Shown here: positions 12,007 through 24,060 of the stretch, piece by piece
How positions within the stretch are numbered: the first letter of the stretch is position 1
Layout of the letters: every line of letters begins with the position of its first letter
Source of the DNA: Asterella californica
Taxonomy: Eukaryota > Streptophyta > Marchantiopsida > Marchantiales > Aytoniaceae
Length of the DNA stretch: 64,000 bases
Assembly (NCBI GenBank): GCA_036924285.1
Contig: JAYKYS010000001.1
Location: forward strand, 29,635,501-29,699,500
Direction of reading: 5' to 3'
Translations under genes and position numbers: made by a program
The notes under the pieces: generated by a model
Databases searched by the model: none
The model's input: only the letters and a program-made list of their open reading frames with translations
Told to the model about the DNA's origin: nothing

Positions 12007-13500
12007 TTACAGATGGCCCAGTCAAGATGAATGTTGCAGTCCATTGAACCTTTGTGTAGATTACATCCAGTAGTTGTTTGTTAAATGGGGGTGCTATGAT
12101 AATATTTTTGCCAGAGGGGTTTCTTTCCAGCTATGGCGTAGCTTTTTGCATATCCCTTGGTCGTGCCAAAGGCCTGGAATATTAAGGTCTGTAGTTCCAC
12201 CATCCCTAGAGCAACTGTTCATAGATCCATTACACATGCCAGTTAATCGATGAACTCATTGTCGTCGATGTCTAGAAGGCATTTGCAGCCAGTAGGCCTC
12301 GGTTGTCCTCCAGTAGACACCGAAAAGACTTCGGAGTCCAAGTTCAAGGCTTTGCCTCTTAGCCTCCAGCACTAGCCCAGATAAATAGAAATCAAAGTTC
12401 CTCTTTTGTTCGTGAAGGTAAGGGGTTTGGATGGTCCAGGAAGAATATATAACCAAGCCAACCGTAGGAGCACCCCAAGTGTCATCACATTTTAGCTGTA
12501 GTAGGTTTCAAGTTTTGTGAAAGCTTGCGTCCTTCTGGGAGACAGCTGGGAAGCGTACAGGGGCTTGGACTCATTGTTGCATACTGACTGTCAGTGGCGG
12601 TGGTGGTTCATCGTGGGCTTCACCCTGTTTCACGTCCTGGACTGGTACTGAGTCCTGAATGATATTCAGGACGGCCAGCGAAGGCACCGTGTCGAACGCA
12701 CCTACTGCACGGTTTAGTCGGCCTCTGTTACATATAGGGAAGGTTTAATCCAAGGTTTACTTTGCAGGTGCCCTTGTCTAGTCCCTTGGAACCATGCTTC
12801 AGGTACAATTTTGATATGTTCAACTCTGTCAAGCTGTTGCCAGGAAATGTATTTCCGTAGGCCTAGTCAGCACTTGTATAAACGAAAGGACTTTTCCCTG
12901 ATGGAATCTTAGCAAGCAAGAGCAAAATTACGCATTTACTGCTGTCAAAGGCAAGATCGCCATGCGTTGTTGTTTGTATTTCGTACGTATGCAGTGTTAT
13001 ATACAGAACTACAAAACATTAGGAGTCCAGTTGCTCTTACGGCGCAACGAAACTCCATACAGCGGTGGGGGCGGGCATGTGGAGAGTAGAGACTCCATTA
13101 TTTTGCGTTGAGTTGTCGGGCACCGAGGAAGTTACGGATGGCGTTAAACGTTAAGCTGAAGAGTCAGAGCGTGCAAAACCTAGAAGAGATTATTCTGCGT
13201 GGACTCCCGTTTCCACTGCGATTTGGGTGTTTAGTTTATGGTTGGTTGCAGATGGGGAAGAGGCAAACCTTTCTTGACTAAGGAAAGGTGAAACAAATAT
13301 GCAACCAAGTTCTCTCAATGGTGAGAATCGGGAACACGCTAGGCATGAAAACAGGGGAGAATATAGTATTCTCGATATCTGTTTGATGTGGGACATCTTT
13401 CTCAGTTCAGTTTCTCTTGCGATTCAGTGTACCCATGACTACATTAAGAAGCGTCAGTTGCTTGTTACATTTGTGGAGAATTAAAAGACCACTCCAAAAT
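12007..13500 (+). other. 3' UTR of the SANT/Myb-like gene and following intergenic DNA
   Basis: No frame here resembles a protein on either strand. The 3' UTR probably occupies the first several hundred bases, but I cannot fix the polyadenylation site. Nothing else is recognised. Confidence 0.35.
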
Positions 13501-13689
13501 TTGTAATTTATACTACATACAAGCTATTCGTGAAATCCCGAATCCAAATTATGTTCGGCTGCCTAATGCCTGGAACACTCGGAGGTCCTCTGGTCAGAGT
13601 TACGGTTCTTTCTCTCGGTGAGAGAAACGGAAGGTTCTTACAACCGGAATCTCTCTTTCTCGGGCCCCACAAAACACGAAACCCGGTCT

Positions 13690-15160
13690 TACTGCAATAT
13701 ATCAAGTTTACCTTTATGTAAGGGCAGGATGTATCGGACGAGATCATGTACTAATTCCTTAGATGAGAATACTGCAATATATGAAGTTTATGTATTAATT
13801 TTTTAGATGAGAATACTGAACTTGTTTATGTAAAGGCAAGACGTAGTAACGAATGTATCGGACAAATCGTGTGTTAATTAATTAAATGAGAATAGAGGAT
13901 GTAAAACTTCAGAGAAAAAATTTTTCAGTGGGTGAGAGACGAAACTGCTATATATCAAGTTTATGTTTGGGCAGGAAGTAGTACTGGATGTTTTGGACAA
14001 GTAGTATATTAATTAGTTAGATGAAAATAGGAGGTGTAAAAATTCAGAGAAAATATTCTTCATCCGTAGAGAAAATATTCTTCAACGGATGAGAGACAAA
14101 ACTGTAATATATCAAGTTTATGTAAAGGCAGGACGTGATATCGGATGTACCTTACGAAGTCGGGTACTAATTCCTTAGATGAGAATATTGCAATACATCA
14201 AAATTATGTTTATGTAAGAGCATGACATAGTACTGGATGTACCGGACAAGTCGTGTACTAATTAGTTAGATGAGAATAGGGGTGTAAAAGTTCAGAGAAA
14301 ATACTCTTCAATGGGTGCGAGACAAACTGCAATATATCAAGTTTATGTTTATGTAAGGATAAGACGTAGTACCGGATGTATCGGACAAGTCGTATACTAA
14401 TTAGATAGATGAGAATAGGGGGTGTAAAAGTTCAAGTCGTGTACTAATTAGTTAGATGAGAATAGGAGGTGTAAAAGTTCAGAGAAAATACTAATTAAAT
14501 AGATGAGAATAAGGGGTGTAAAAGTTCAAGTCGTGTACTAATTAGTTAGATAGGTGTAAAAGTTCAAAGAAAATACTCTTCAACGAGGGAGAGACAAAAC
14601 TGTAATATATCCAGTTTATGTTTATGTAAAGACATGATGTAGTATCCGGAAGTACCGGACGAAGTCGTGTACTAATTCCTTAGATGAGAATACTGCAATA
14701 TATCAAAATTATGTTTATGTAAGGACAGGACGCAGTACCGGATATACCGAACACGTCGTGTACTATTAGTTAGATGAGAATAAGGGGTTAGTTAGATGAG
14801 GATAAAGAAGTAAAAGTTCAGAGGAAATATTCTTCAAAGGTTGCGAGACAAAACTGCAATATATCAAGTTTATGTTTATGTAAGGGTAGGACGTAGTATC
14901 GGATGTATCGGACAAATCGTATACTAATTAGATGCATGAGAATAAGAGGTTTAAAAATTCAAGCCGTGTACTAATTAATTAGATGAGAATAAAGAGTTAG
15001 TTAGATGAAGATAGGGGTGTAAAAATTCAGTGAAAATATTCTTCAAAGGTTGCGAGACAAAACTGCAATATATCAAGTTCATGTTTATGTAAGGGTAGGA
15101 GGTAAGGGATGTAAAAGTTCAGAGAAAATATTCTTCAACAAGTGCAAGATAAAAAGTAAT
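13690..15160. repeat. degenerate tandem array, units about 110-190 bp
   Basis: A composite unit recurs about ten times with deletions and partial duplications: CTGCAATATATCAAGTTTATG, then TTATGTAAGG, then GGACGTAGTACCGGATGTA, then CGGACAAGTCGTGTACTAAT, then TAGTTAGATGAGAATAGGGG, then TGTAAAAGTTCAGAGAAAAT, then TTCTTCAACGGGTGAGAGAC. Order is mostly kept, while segments such as 14400-14540 reuse only the middle blocks. There is no coding potential. Unit length and the lack of conserved spacers argue against CRISPR. It looks like a decayed minisatellite or satellite block. Confidence 0.85.
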
Positions 15161-15199
15161 AATCTCAAAGAGGATAACATTATGTAGAATTACAATCTA

Positions 15200-16650
15200 T
15201 TTTGTAACACTTTCTTGAATCAACTTTTTGCCCTCATCATTATTATGATTTTTCACTTCTGAGATTGATAATAATAATTCAGAGCAGTCTACTCTCTACG
15301 GGAGAAAAAAACGGTGAAAAGTACCATTTTAGAGAAGGCTTGAGTCAATTTTTAAGTGCCCGCAGAAAACAATCAAAGACATCTGACCGAAGTCGTAACT
15401 CCTTCCTGCGAATCTCGAATCTTCCCAAAAAGTTGCCACTTTGACACCCGTTAATAGTCCAAATGCAAGCCCCACAGTCGCAAGGGACTCTACGAGTAAG
15501 ATTGAGTTCTCAGCTTCGGTTGCGACGACTCTGCGTAAGCTGTCATAGGACAGGCGGAAGGGTTCCAACACCTAATCGCGACAGGTCACAGCGCAGCACG
15601 ACTCAAGTTTCATTCCACACAAGGCGCCTGGCCCTAAGGACGCACCTACGTATATCCTTCTAGAACGAAGGGAGACCGTCCCAGTCCGTACACACACTAA
15701 ACTATGCACATTGTACAGTACCTCCAAAACGTTCAAAATTCAAAGTCACTTGAGCATTGCTCGTACCCAACGGTTGCGACAGTAGTGAGTGGTTGCAGGC
15801 ACACCCTCGATGGTGACTGTCGTGTCAAGGGCTTGCAGTACTGTATTGCCAACGACACGTACAAACCATCTAATGTACACAACATGTCCTCTGGTTAAGC
15901 GCTTTTGGTCCACCTAATTACGTTATTCACTCGATCATATTCTTCCAGCTGTGGAACATATAACTGCTTCAAGTACAAGAAGAATGGTATACTAGAAAAC
16001 AGATGGGCAGCCTGTATGCTAACAAATCGTCTACACATATACGCAGCTATAGTTGGCCTGGAGAAAATTCTGTGATTTGGCGAAAACTACGGTAGCAGTG
16101 GAAGCCTTACAATTACAACTGCACCATCGCTAATGTGAGTTCAAGTTCCTTTCTCTTTTGCAGAACTGAGCTCAATTTTCCTCCTCTCCCTCCTTCCTTC
16201 CATGACCAGAAGCACAATTGCAAAACCAGTGTTGATATTTTTGGACACCACATGGCCACAGGTATATATAGCTTCAGGATCATGGCGCTTTGTTAGGCTC
16301 TCTGAGACTTTGCAACCTCATCTGAGCTCTCTGTGTAGGCATACTGGGAATTCTCGTGCTAGCCTCACAGAGGCCGCCTGATGAACTGGTGTTTTGGCAG
16401 GCTTCAAACAGTGCTCATGTCTTTCTCACATGGAATCAGTTAAATGAGTTTCAGTTGTGACCCAATCTTGTTCCGAATCAGATACCATACGCCTCAAAAG
16501 ACTTCCACTGCCTCACAATTCTTACTCAAGCTCACCAACAAATGTCTTTTGACTTTAAAGCTCTGTCTTCGAGAAAGGTACGGGACGGGTCCCTTTCTGT
16601 ACATCACCCGAGTATATGATCGCAGACGATGGTATGATATGACCCATATG
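15200..16650. other. intergenic DNA, no gene recognised
   Basis: A minus-strand frame at 15329-15571 and a Cys-containing plus-strand frame at 15704-15898 are open, but neither resembles a known family. A Cys/Tyr-rich reading continues after an AG at about 15950 (CGTYNCFKYKKNG) and then stops. These may be remnants of a decayed gene. I cannot support a model. Confidence 0.25.
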
Positions 16651-16654
16651 TTTG

Positions 16655-17554
16655 TTAGAGCTTTTGGACCACTTTCCCGAAAATGTCCTTCGCTGTTTGT
16701 AGCAGATGGTTTGATCCAGTTCCGGGTGTAACAGTTGATACCTTAGTCCAGAAACTAACCTGGGAACACTCCACGTACCCTGCAGGATCAGCTCGAGAAC
16801 CATAACTGGACATGTCCATACCAGCCCATCCTCCACTTTCATTCACCTCTGTTGAGAAATACATATGTGCTGGAGTTGAGGAATTCACAATCGTCTGGTT
16901 CACAAGGCGTCCATCCCAGTACCATTTGATTCCGGTGGCGTCATGAAGCACTCCATAAGTACACCACTGACCACTCCCCTTGGGAAGATTCATCTCCTTG
17001 TAAGCAGCTGACTGATGGTTCTTCCCATATCCGCTCCAATGTGTTGCTGTGCAGCCAATATTATCTATTATATTTCTTGAACCATCCTTCAGTCGATGCT
17101 CGACAACATCTAGCTCTATGCCTCCGGGGATAGTTCCCTGTGGGTACACTCTGGAATCATCTATACTATCGGGAAGTATCCAGAACGCAGCATGCATGCC
17201 TTCAGCACCTTTAAAGCGGACTTTGGCCTCATAATAACCATATCCGAACAGTCGCTTGGTGGCGAGTCGGTCTATGCGATGGAACCAGTCAGAGTAGACA
17301 CAAGTGCGTAAACGGCTGCCTTGGGCGTCACTGATGATACTTGAGCAGGTGAAATCCCAGTGGATCTCCTTATTCGAGTAAGCATCCCACTTCCACTTGT
17401 TGGCTGGATTCTCTCTCCATTGTGAATCGCCGAAGGGGTGGAAGTAATTACTGCTGAGTGTTGCCGGATCAGTAAAATCATCATAGAACTGGCATTCCCA
17501 AGCCCCTCCAAACTGGACGAGGATACTGGGTCCGATAGGCGTTGCTGTCGTCAT
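16655..17554 (-). CDS. glycoside hydrolase family 16 (beta-glucanase-like) protein
   Basis: From the first in-frame ATG (17552-17554) this encodes 299 residues, stop at 16655-16657. GH16 features in order: an opening beta-strand region with YDDFTDPATLSSNYFHP near residue 25, FGYGYYEAKVRFKG near 105, AFWILPDS near 125, and the catalytic box G-G-I-E-L-D-V-V-E (Glu147, Asp149, Glu152), the family's E-x-D-x-x-E pattern. YGVLHDATGIKWYWDGRLV follows, as in other family members. It lacks the C-terminal region expected of plant xyloglucan endotransglucosylases and reads closer to bacterial and fungal GH16 glucanases. Substrate is unknown, with a beta-glucan most likely. The frame stays open upstream of the ATG to an AG at about 17662 (CGCAG then GCTGG), so a 5' exon, perhaps carrying a secretion signal, may be missing. 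No signal peptide is evident in this model. Confidence 0.8.
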   Translation of the reverse strand: MTTATPIGPSILVQFGGAWECQFYDDFTDPATLSSNYFHPFGDSQWRENPANKWKWDAYSNKEIHWDFTCSSIISDAQGSRLRTCVYSDWFHRIDRLATKRLFGYGYYEAKVRFKGAEGMHAAFWILPDSIDDSRVYPQGTIPGGIELDVVEHRLKDGSRNIIDNIGCTATHWSGYGKNHQSAAYKEMNLPKGSGQWCTYGVLHDATGIKWYWDGRLVNQTIVNSSTPAHMYFSTEVNESGGWAGMDMSSYGSRADPAGYVECSQVSFWTKVSTVTPGTGSNHLLQTAKDIFGKVVQKL

Positions 17555-17927
17555 GGCTACAGGCACGCTTTTCCTCTGTACCCTCTTTGGGTGTACCGTA
17601 TCGTCCCAGTGACTGCTGAAGATGAAGAAGCTTCCAAACCTCTGATTTGTATCAATCCAGCCTGCGAGTCAAGACCAACTGCATCAGTGGGTAACGTATT
17701 ACGCCGAACGATGATTTGAAATATTTAGCTCAACTGACAAACGAACATTCCGAAAGTTTACTTCTGCAGCACTTCACAACCATCCGTCCTAAATTCATAC
17801 TGGAAGTCGTAATCCGTTGCTGAGAACTCTCAGAATGCTCGAGCTCCATCACTAGCATCAACTCCCAGCAGAAAAACCTGGATACACTTCTCGACAAGCT
17901 TCTCCATCCTTCCAGTTCAGTGAATCG

Positions 17928-17980
17928 AGTGACTCAGAGTGCCCAAAGTTTGTCAGCCGACTCAGAGTGCCCAAAACTTT
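17928..17980. repeat. tandem duplication, two copies of about 27 bp
   Basis: GACTCAGAGTGCCCAAA occurs twice, near 17931 and 17958, each followed by a TT-rich end. It sits upstream of the GH16 gene in its likely promoter or leader. No function is assigned. Confidence 0.6.
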
Positions 17981-18539
17981 CTGCAGTGCCTAGTACACCC
18001 GGCCTCGTGAAGGTGACGCCTGACATGAGTTACACCATTTCCTTGGTACGTACCTCCTCAAATTACATGTATCTGCGAACCAAGCTTCTGATCCCAGATG
18101 AGAAGACTTGAAATAGCCAGCTAACTGCTCACCTACCTTCCCATGATTGCCCCTCTTCCCAGTGTAGCACCACTCGATCTCAACGACCAATGGCGTTAAC
18201 GTAAGATCCACCGACAAAACTTATGATTCTTTAACATGAAAGTCGAAGATTTGAAGTTATCTGTAGCTAAGATCCCCTAGTCAGTCACAGCGTTGGTGAC
18301 CTATTAAATCCTCCACAGGTTACACTGGCCATGAATCTATCAATTCTAGTTAGACAGAAACAAATATACATCCAGCCGTTCATAGATCAGTGCGTCTGCA
18401 GTACTTTTACCATTGCGTTCAAGGCAAGAAGCATTCCTCACTGGACGGCCATTTATGATGGGGTAAAGCAACATAACGACCGATCAAGTTCATCCAATAA
18501 CATTTCTACGAAGAAGGACGCAGGAGTCTAAACACCACC

Positions 18540-19560
18540 CCCTTGGCAACGTGGAACTCGAATGACACTGAAACTCGAGGCGAAAGCAATTCTACGACCT
18601 CTTTCTCGTGTCTGCTTGTGTGCGTATGTGCTTCTCTGTTATGTTCACCAGATTATGCATTGGTGGACTACAATGCGCATGAACCGAGACGGAACGAAAC
18701 GGAGAAGTGGATCTTGCTCCTGGGGAGAGACTCACCTGGAGCTGACGGAGATCTGCTGGTAGAATTCTAGTGGGAGCTCCTGAATTCTTGCCGCCTCTCG
18801 TCTAGTTAGGCAGGGGGGCATCGTATAGACACGGCCGACTAGGGGCTCTTCGTCCGTCCTTGCCTTCCCGAATGCGGGAAAGCGCAGAATTTGGTGGAGT
18901 CATGGAGTCTGGTGAAACAAGTGAGACTCCCATGGCCAACAGTTGTTTATTGCTACTTCCGTTCCATGCACTCCTTAAGCATTGCCGCCCCGGCTCACCG
19001 CCCGAACTACCCTCACCACATACTTTCCCCGTGAGCATGAACAGTAGTGGGTCCTTCGGACGACACTTGAGTAGATGGGACTCCATCACCAGCACCTTGA
19101 TTGACTTCACGAGCCCCAAGCAGAAGCACATTGGCGGATCACCCTCATCCTCTCAACTCATGTCGTCACTTGTTCTGTGTCCTCCCTCGTCCCCACCTCC
19201 AAATCCACTGGAGCTCAACTAAGTCCAATCTCACTCTCCGAGTAACAAAGCAAAGTGAATCAGTCATTCACCCCACCTCAGCTCACTGAGTCGGCACTCC
19301 GTTCTCGAACAAGCTGCAAGGCCCGATAGGTCACATTTGCTACTGCCAAGCACTTACTTACACTTGTCCCTCTGTGAAAGATCCTGATTTGCTTGACCAA
19401 TTTGAAAAGGTCACAGGCAGGAGCAGTTTCTTCCATGCTTTTGGATCCCCTGAGTGATTGTTTGTATTGTGTATTGTCACCGAGCTGCTGCAGGGAGTCA
19501 GTTTCAATCAGCCAGTGAGAGGATGACACGCAAAGGTCTCCAGTTTGAATCTTCCCATTT
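18540..19560. other. GC-rich block with overlapping frames, no gene assigned
   Basis: Both strands hold open frames of 75-160 codons (for example 18860-19222 plus and 18802-19131 minus), which mask each other. None has a recognisable motif. It could be leader or promoter DNA of the minus-strand GH16 gene or an orphan transcript. Confidence 0.25.
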
Positions 19561-19596
19561 TCTTTTTGTATATTTTGACCGGGAGTCAGAGTAGTA

Positions 19597-19620
19597 GTCA
19601 TCATCATCATCATCATCATC
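19597..19620. repeat. (CAT)n microsatellite
   Basis: Eight consecutive ATC/CAT triplets, which in a minus-strand frame would read as a run of methionines. This is a simple repeat, not a coding signal. Confidence 0.8.
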
Positions 19621-20984
19621 GCCGCTTCTGGTCTTCTCGTTTGTTCGGTATCATGCAGTAACATACCTCTCCGCTCACTCCACACACACGCCTTTCCAGA
19701 CGAGACTTTTCGGCTGGACTTGGGCTCGCGTCCTTTTTGCATCGGTTCCTCCTGCGGCCCTGCCACATCTCCTCACATCCACTTTTGTCTCTACCAGGCG
19801 CCCGTATTCTTCGTGCATGAGAACGGTTCATCGTTGCTCTTCTCTACTTCACATAGGAGTCGGGTCTGGAGAGGAACGAATCGTTTAGTTAGTGACGTGT
19901 GTTAGATTCTTGAGATATGCAGAAGAATTCCACGTCTTTTAAGCATATTAAGGTACCTTCTCATTGTCGATATAATACCATACTAGAATAATGTTGGAAA
20001 GAGTCAGCAAGAAAGTTTGGACATATCAGACGAAATGTTATACGTGAGAACTGGTTCTCTCGCTTAGATCATTTTACCTTGCTGTGAAGAGGATTGATTG
20101 CTTTCCTCGTTTGGTTATGCACGTTTTTCGAACGAGAGGGGAGAAAAATCGTTACTTGCCTTCACGATGATAGATGAACTATCCTCATGAGGATTTGCCA
20201 TTCATGCCACACTTGTGGATGATGGGAGGAGCACCATCGAGCTAGACCTATAAAGTTCGACAGTACTGAATTGAACCCATTACATTACGACGATCGATAT
20301 ATTGGAAATTTTCTGGACGCGTTGTTTGCTCTAACTTCCTAGGAGAGCGAACAGTACTAGCTACAGACTTTTCTTTGGCTTCACCTTCACTCCGCCGGCT
20401 CATCTCCTTCCTCTGATCGCTTTTACCTTTGCTGCACATACAATGATGCGGATTGTGACATAGGCGATGTTTCAATCAACGAAATGATAGGTAGTTGTTA
20501 CACATCACTTACAACCTCGTCGTGTAACATGAAATAATGTTGCTTATTCACCTCGCGTTGTGTGAGTACCGACGCTGTAGGCATCGCCGATCATTTTCAC
20601 AATCAGCTTACAGTATCACAGAATACTCCTCAATATTTTTTTCCTATTCCTTCTTGCTGTATCCTCGTTTTTAGAGTATTGAAACTGCACTCCAGAGAAG
20701 CGAATAACAAGCCTCATGGGTGTGTGCGCTTTTATCGCTCCTTCCGTCCCACAGTACTTTCATTCCATACAACACTTCTCCTTTGGGATGGTTTTTTATT
20801 TGTTCTTTTATTCCAAGCTTCTTTTTCTTCGATGGTGGACTGCCACATATACTGCAGCATAGCTGCGAAATACTATTCCATACGACGTTCTACTGCCACG
20901 TCAACAAGGAACTCTGGGCAAATAGAAATTGATACTGTATTTACATAGCTCAGGATTTTACGGACGAGACCAAGCTGGTTTTTC

Positions 20985-21300
20985 TTCAAATACGTAACTC
21001 TGTATTTACAGAGGTGCGTAAGCAGTGTAATGAACTGTAAGAGTAACCTGGGCAAGCTGCAGTGGAACATATACGTGCAGCATACCTGTACGTATATGAA
21101 CTAAACCTACATTGCAACTGTGCGTAATCAGTTACAGTAAGGAACCGTAAGAAAAAGCTGCTGTTTCTGAACCTGCTGTCAGAACGTCCACCTATTTACA
21201 ATACAGGTGGAGGTTGAACTGAAGTTTTATTCTCGACATACTGAACCAAAAGAGCCGTAGGGGCTGTAATATAAACTCAGTCTAGACAGACTGAGTAGAC
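20985..21300. repeat. cluster of short palindromes
   Basis: Several inverted repeats lie within about 300 bp. ATATACGTGCAG pairs with a CTGTACGTATAT-type arm at 21069-21097. ACTCAGTCTAGACAGACTGAG is near-perfect at 21277-21297. CCACCT and AGGTGG arms flank a short loop at about 21190-21212. They could form hairpins in RNA or cruciforms. No gene is seen from about 19.9 to 23.2 kb. Confidence 0.45.
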
Positions 21301-22099
21301 AATACAAGCACTATTTTTCCTAGATTTATCTACTCCGCTACTCCTCTGCTATGTAGGAGGATGAAGCTCCCGCTTGGAATATGACATGTACGTGCAGTGA
21401 AGTCTGCTCGTCTTGTGGTCAACTGAAAGGTCCCACTTCCGTGGTTACATCTGCGCGCACATCAAGTACGAACTGTAATCAGAAGGAAATAAATAAGTAC
21501 AACAGTATGACAAATGAAAAATGTATCTTCTCTGGTACGTGTCGTGGAGGTGTCTCGAAGTAAGACACTGCAGAGTGGCATAAATTTGGAGAAGGCGTTT
21601 ACAGTTTCGAACAGCGGAACCTCGTTGTCAATCCTAGGGGAAGGAAAATTGAAAAGACGTTCTTCTTCTTCAGCAGATATAGGTGTGAAATACCTCCTCC
21701 GGTCCTGGTGGTTTGAGAAGAATATCAAATATATGTCTATATTTTTGATTGGTATCCCCGTGGTCATCTGTAGGCATTGCGAAGCAGAAGCATTGAATAG
21801 AGCGAAGATAAGAGAAAGTACATGACGCGGCCGTATAATGTAAAAGAGAAAACCTAGTACAGAAGTGACAGAAAACAACAGATCCATCCTTCGAAGATAC
21901 TTGAGAATGATCGAGTATAGTCCAAAAAAGTGGACCCATCCCGTCCCTCACCAGGATTTCGTTGTCTTGATCCCATCACCTCCTCTACGGCTCCCATGGG
22001 ACGTAGCAGACAATAAAAAACAATAACAATCGCCATACCGCTCCCACGACTTCCGAGCAAGATGCAGAGGGCATGCAGCAGCAGTCTCTCCGCTGGTCC

Positions 22100-22135
22100 C
22101 ACGTACGAACACTGCCGACGCAGTGTTCGTACGTG
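22100..22135. repeat. perfect 16-bp inverted repeat with a 4-nt loop
   Basis: CACGTACGAACACTGC (22100-22115) is separated by CGAC from its exact reverse complement (22120-22135). It is far stronger than chance palindromes in the window. It could be a terminator-like RNA hairpin, a cruciform or a dimeric binding site with a CACGTAC core. Context gives no decision. Confidence 0.8.
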
Positions 22136-23239
22136 AAGATGACGACAACTAACACGGCAGGAAAAATGAAAAATCTTGAAAAATCGACAAAACTGAGAAG
22201 TAAAAGTTTACCATCGACGATCCAATATCTCTAACATGTAGTCGGGGTCCCGTCTTGCTTCCGCTTTCTCATTTACTGCAGTGTCATTACTGACACATCA
22301 GCGAACTGCAAGCAAAGAAATGGCTGTCGACGATCCAAAACATCATCCGAAATCGAAGAAACAAAACAAACTGAAGCAAACGGCCATGGACGATCGATAG
22401 CCACCATCTCCTGCAATGAAGTGCAGGAATCCTCCGGTCCCACCTGCAAGTCCAAAACAAAGAAATGATGGCCCTAAAAGGATACAGTACAGCAGAAATC
22501 TAAACGAGCAAAGTCGGTCATTCACGCACGAAGACAACAATGACCATTCGCGACCGAAAAAAAGACATATCGAGCCGTATGACAATCCCGCCGGCTTGTT
22601 AGTAAGAGATTTTCAGGTTATAGCTACTTTTCCGACCGCCAACAGCGTTCAAACGTTTCAGTTTTTTTACGCCCTTCTACGATGGGGATGATGATTATCC
22701 TTGTAGTTGAAAGATTCGTCTCGAAGTTATTTCTTTTGATAAAATATCGCTGAGTTTGACCAAAGCTTGAACATGAGTGTAGGTCTGCAAATAGTTATAT
22801 AGTTATTTGTTAGACACATGGTCTCAACGAATAAGACTTGTTGTTTTTGAGAAAATATGTTGAAACTGAGGGTCTGTCTGTTCAGAAGGAACGAGTGCAG
22901 CACACCTGACGTGCATGGTGGTATGTGGTGTCATATTGTAGGGCACGGAAGATGTATCTAGAAATACGTGAGGAATTTGATTGTGAAAAATGTGCTAGTT
23001 CGAAAAGATAACCAATAACGCAAGAGCATAAAGACTTTTGACTCAAAAATCCAACGTATTTACACTTTTATGTTTTTCTTTATACATGAGATTTACATAC
23101 AAACTTCAGTAGTCTGTGATCTTCAACCAAGTGCTTTAACTCTTGAATCTAACTCTTTCATTGTATAGCTCTCGAAAAACTTTTCGCAACAGTAGCCCAC
23201 GTCCTCTCTATAACTGACATATGTATAAAGAGTTACGTA

Positions 23240-23650
23240 TCGTGGGATACACATCGCTACACAACATACATCGATGTTAAAGATACATCACACATACACG
23301 TAACACTGGACGATGTCATACACATACACAAGAGTATCACAATATTAAGAATTGCTACTCACTGCACCATGCCAACTAGTAATACACAAACACTAAAGTC
23401 GAGCCACACCCACTCTATGCACCAAAGAATCCAGGCTGTGCTCACCAAGACTATCTATCATAGCCGGGAGTTTGAAGGTCTAACTCGAAGAATTGAAGCC
23501 TACAAGCCTTACCTCCGAAGTATACCTCTAGTGGGGCTAGTCAAAAAACCCACCCTAACGGCGCTAACGACCATACCGAGACTAGTCACTACGCACTCAC
23601 TCAACCTAACCGAGATATTGAACTGACATGACAGCTATCGTGTACATACA
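23240..23650 (-). repeat. 3' LTR-like end of gypsy copy 1
   Basis: In reverse complement it aligns in order with 38575-38985: a GTGCGTAGTGACTAGTC block, a CCGTTAGGGTGGGTT block, CTAGCCCCACTAG, a GTATACTTCGGA block, GCTTGTAGGCTTCA and GGTGAGCACAGCCTGGA. A sub-repeat of about 100 bp (GTGTATGTGTATGACATCGTCC ... ATGTATGTTGTGTAGC) lies at both borders (23255-23345 and 23632-23745). Confidence 0.65.
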
Positions 23651-23911
23651 CATCGCTACACGACATATATCATTCTTAGAGATACACCACACATACACAT
23701 AACACGTGGAAGATGTCACAACATACACAAGTGCACCAATCGCTCCTCTAACTGATGGTTAGGTCCCTCTAACTCCAAATAACCCCATATCTTAACTACG
23801 TGATATACACCTTTGTGGATGCAACGCTCAAGAGACCATGTGCTACATCGTCCTATCGTTAGACGCCTATTTGCAATCCATACCACGTAAATATCTAATC
23901 AACTATCCTTG

Positions 23912-24060
23912 TTATATACACCGAGGACAAACTCATCGTCCAATACGAACAACACTGAGAGATGGAGTCAAACACGACATGTGTCAACCTCTTGAACAAC
24001 TATCACACACCAACATTCGAGATGTTCAACCAAGAGATCCACACAATATACATATCAAGC
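23912..24060 (-). pseudogene. PHD-type zinc finger of gypsy copy 1
   Basis: The minus strand reads a C-x2-C pair (C-I-L-C), then C-D-S-C, then H-M-S-C, then V-C-P-R-C, which is the Cys4-His-Cys3 pattern of a PHD finger including its last cysteine. In-frame stops fall where tryptophans are expected (TGA for TGG before H-M-S-C and before V-C-P). The matching finger in copy 2 is at 38154-38282. Confidence 0.7.

Noticed and set aside
13690..15160. CRISPR-like array
   Set aside because: Units exceed 100 bp, vary in length and have no spacer/repeat alternation. The genome is eukaryotic.
16655..17554. Xyloglucan endotransglucosylase/hydrolase (XTH) call
   Set aside because: The catalytic box and flanking strands are GH16-like, but the XTH form of the box and its C-terminal region are not seen.
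19278..19766. 162-codon minus-strand frame with a methionine run
   Set aside because: The run is the (CAT)n microsatellite at 19597-19620, and the rest has no motif.
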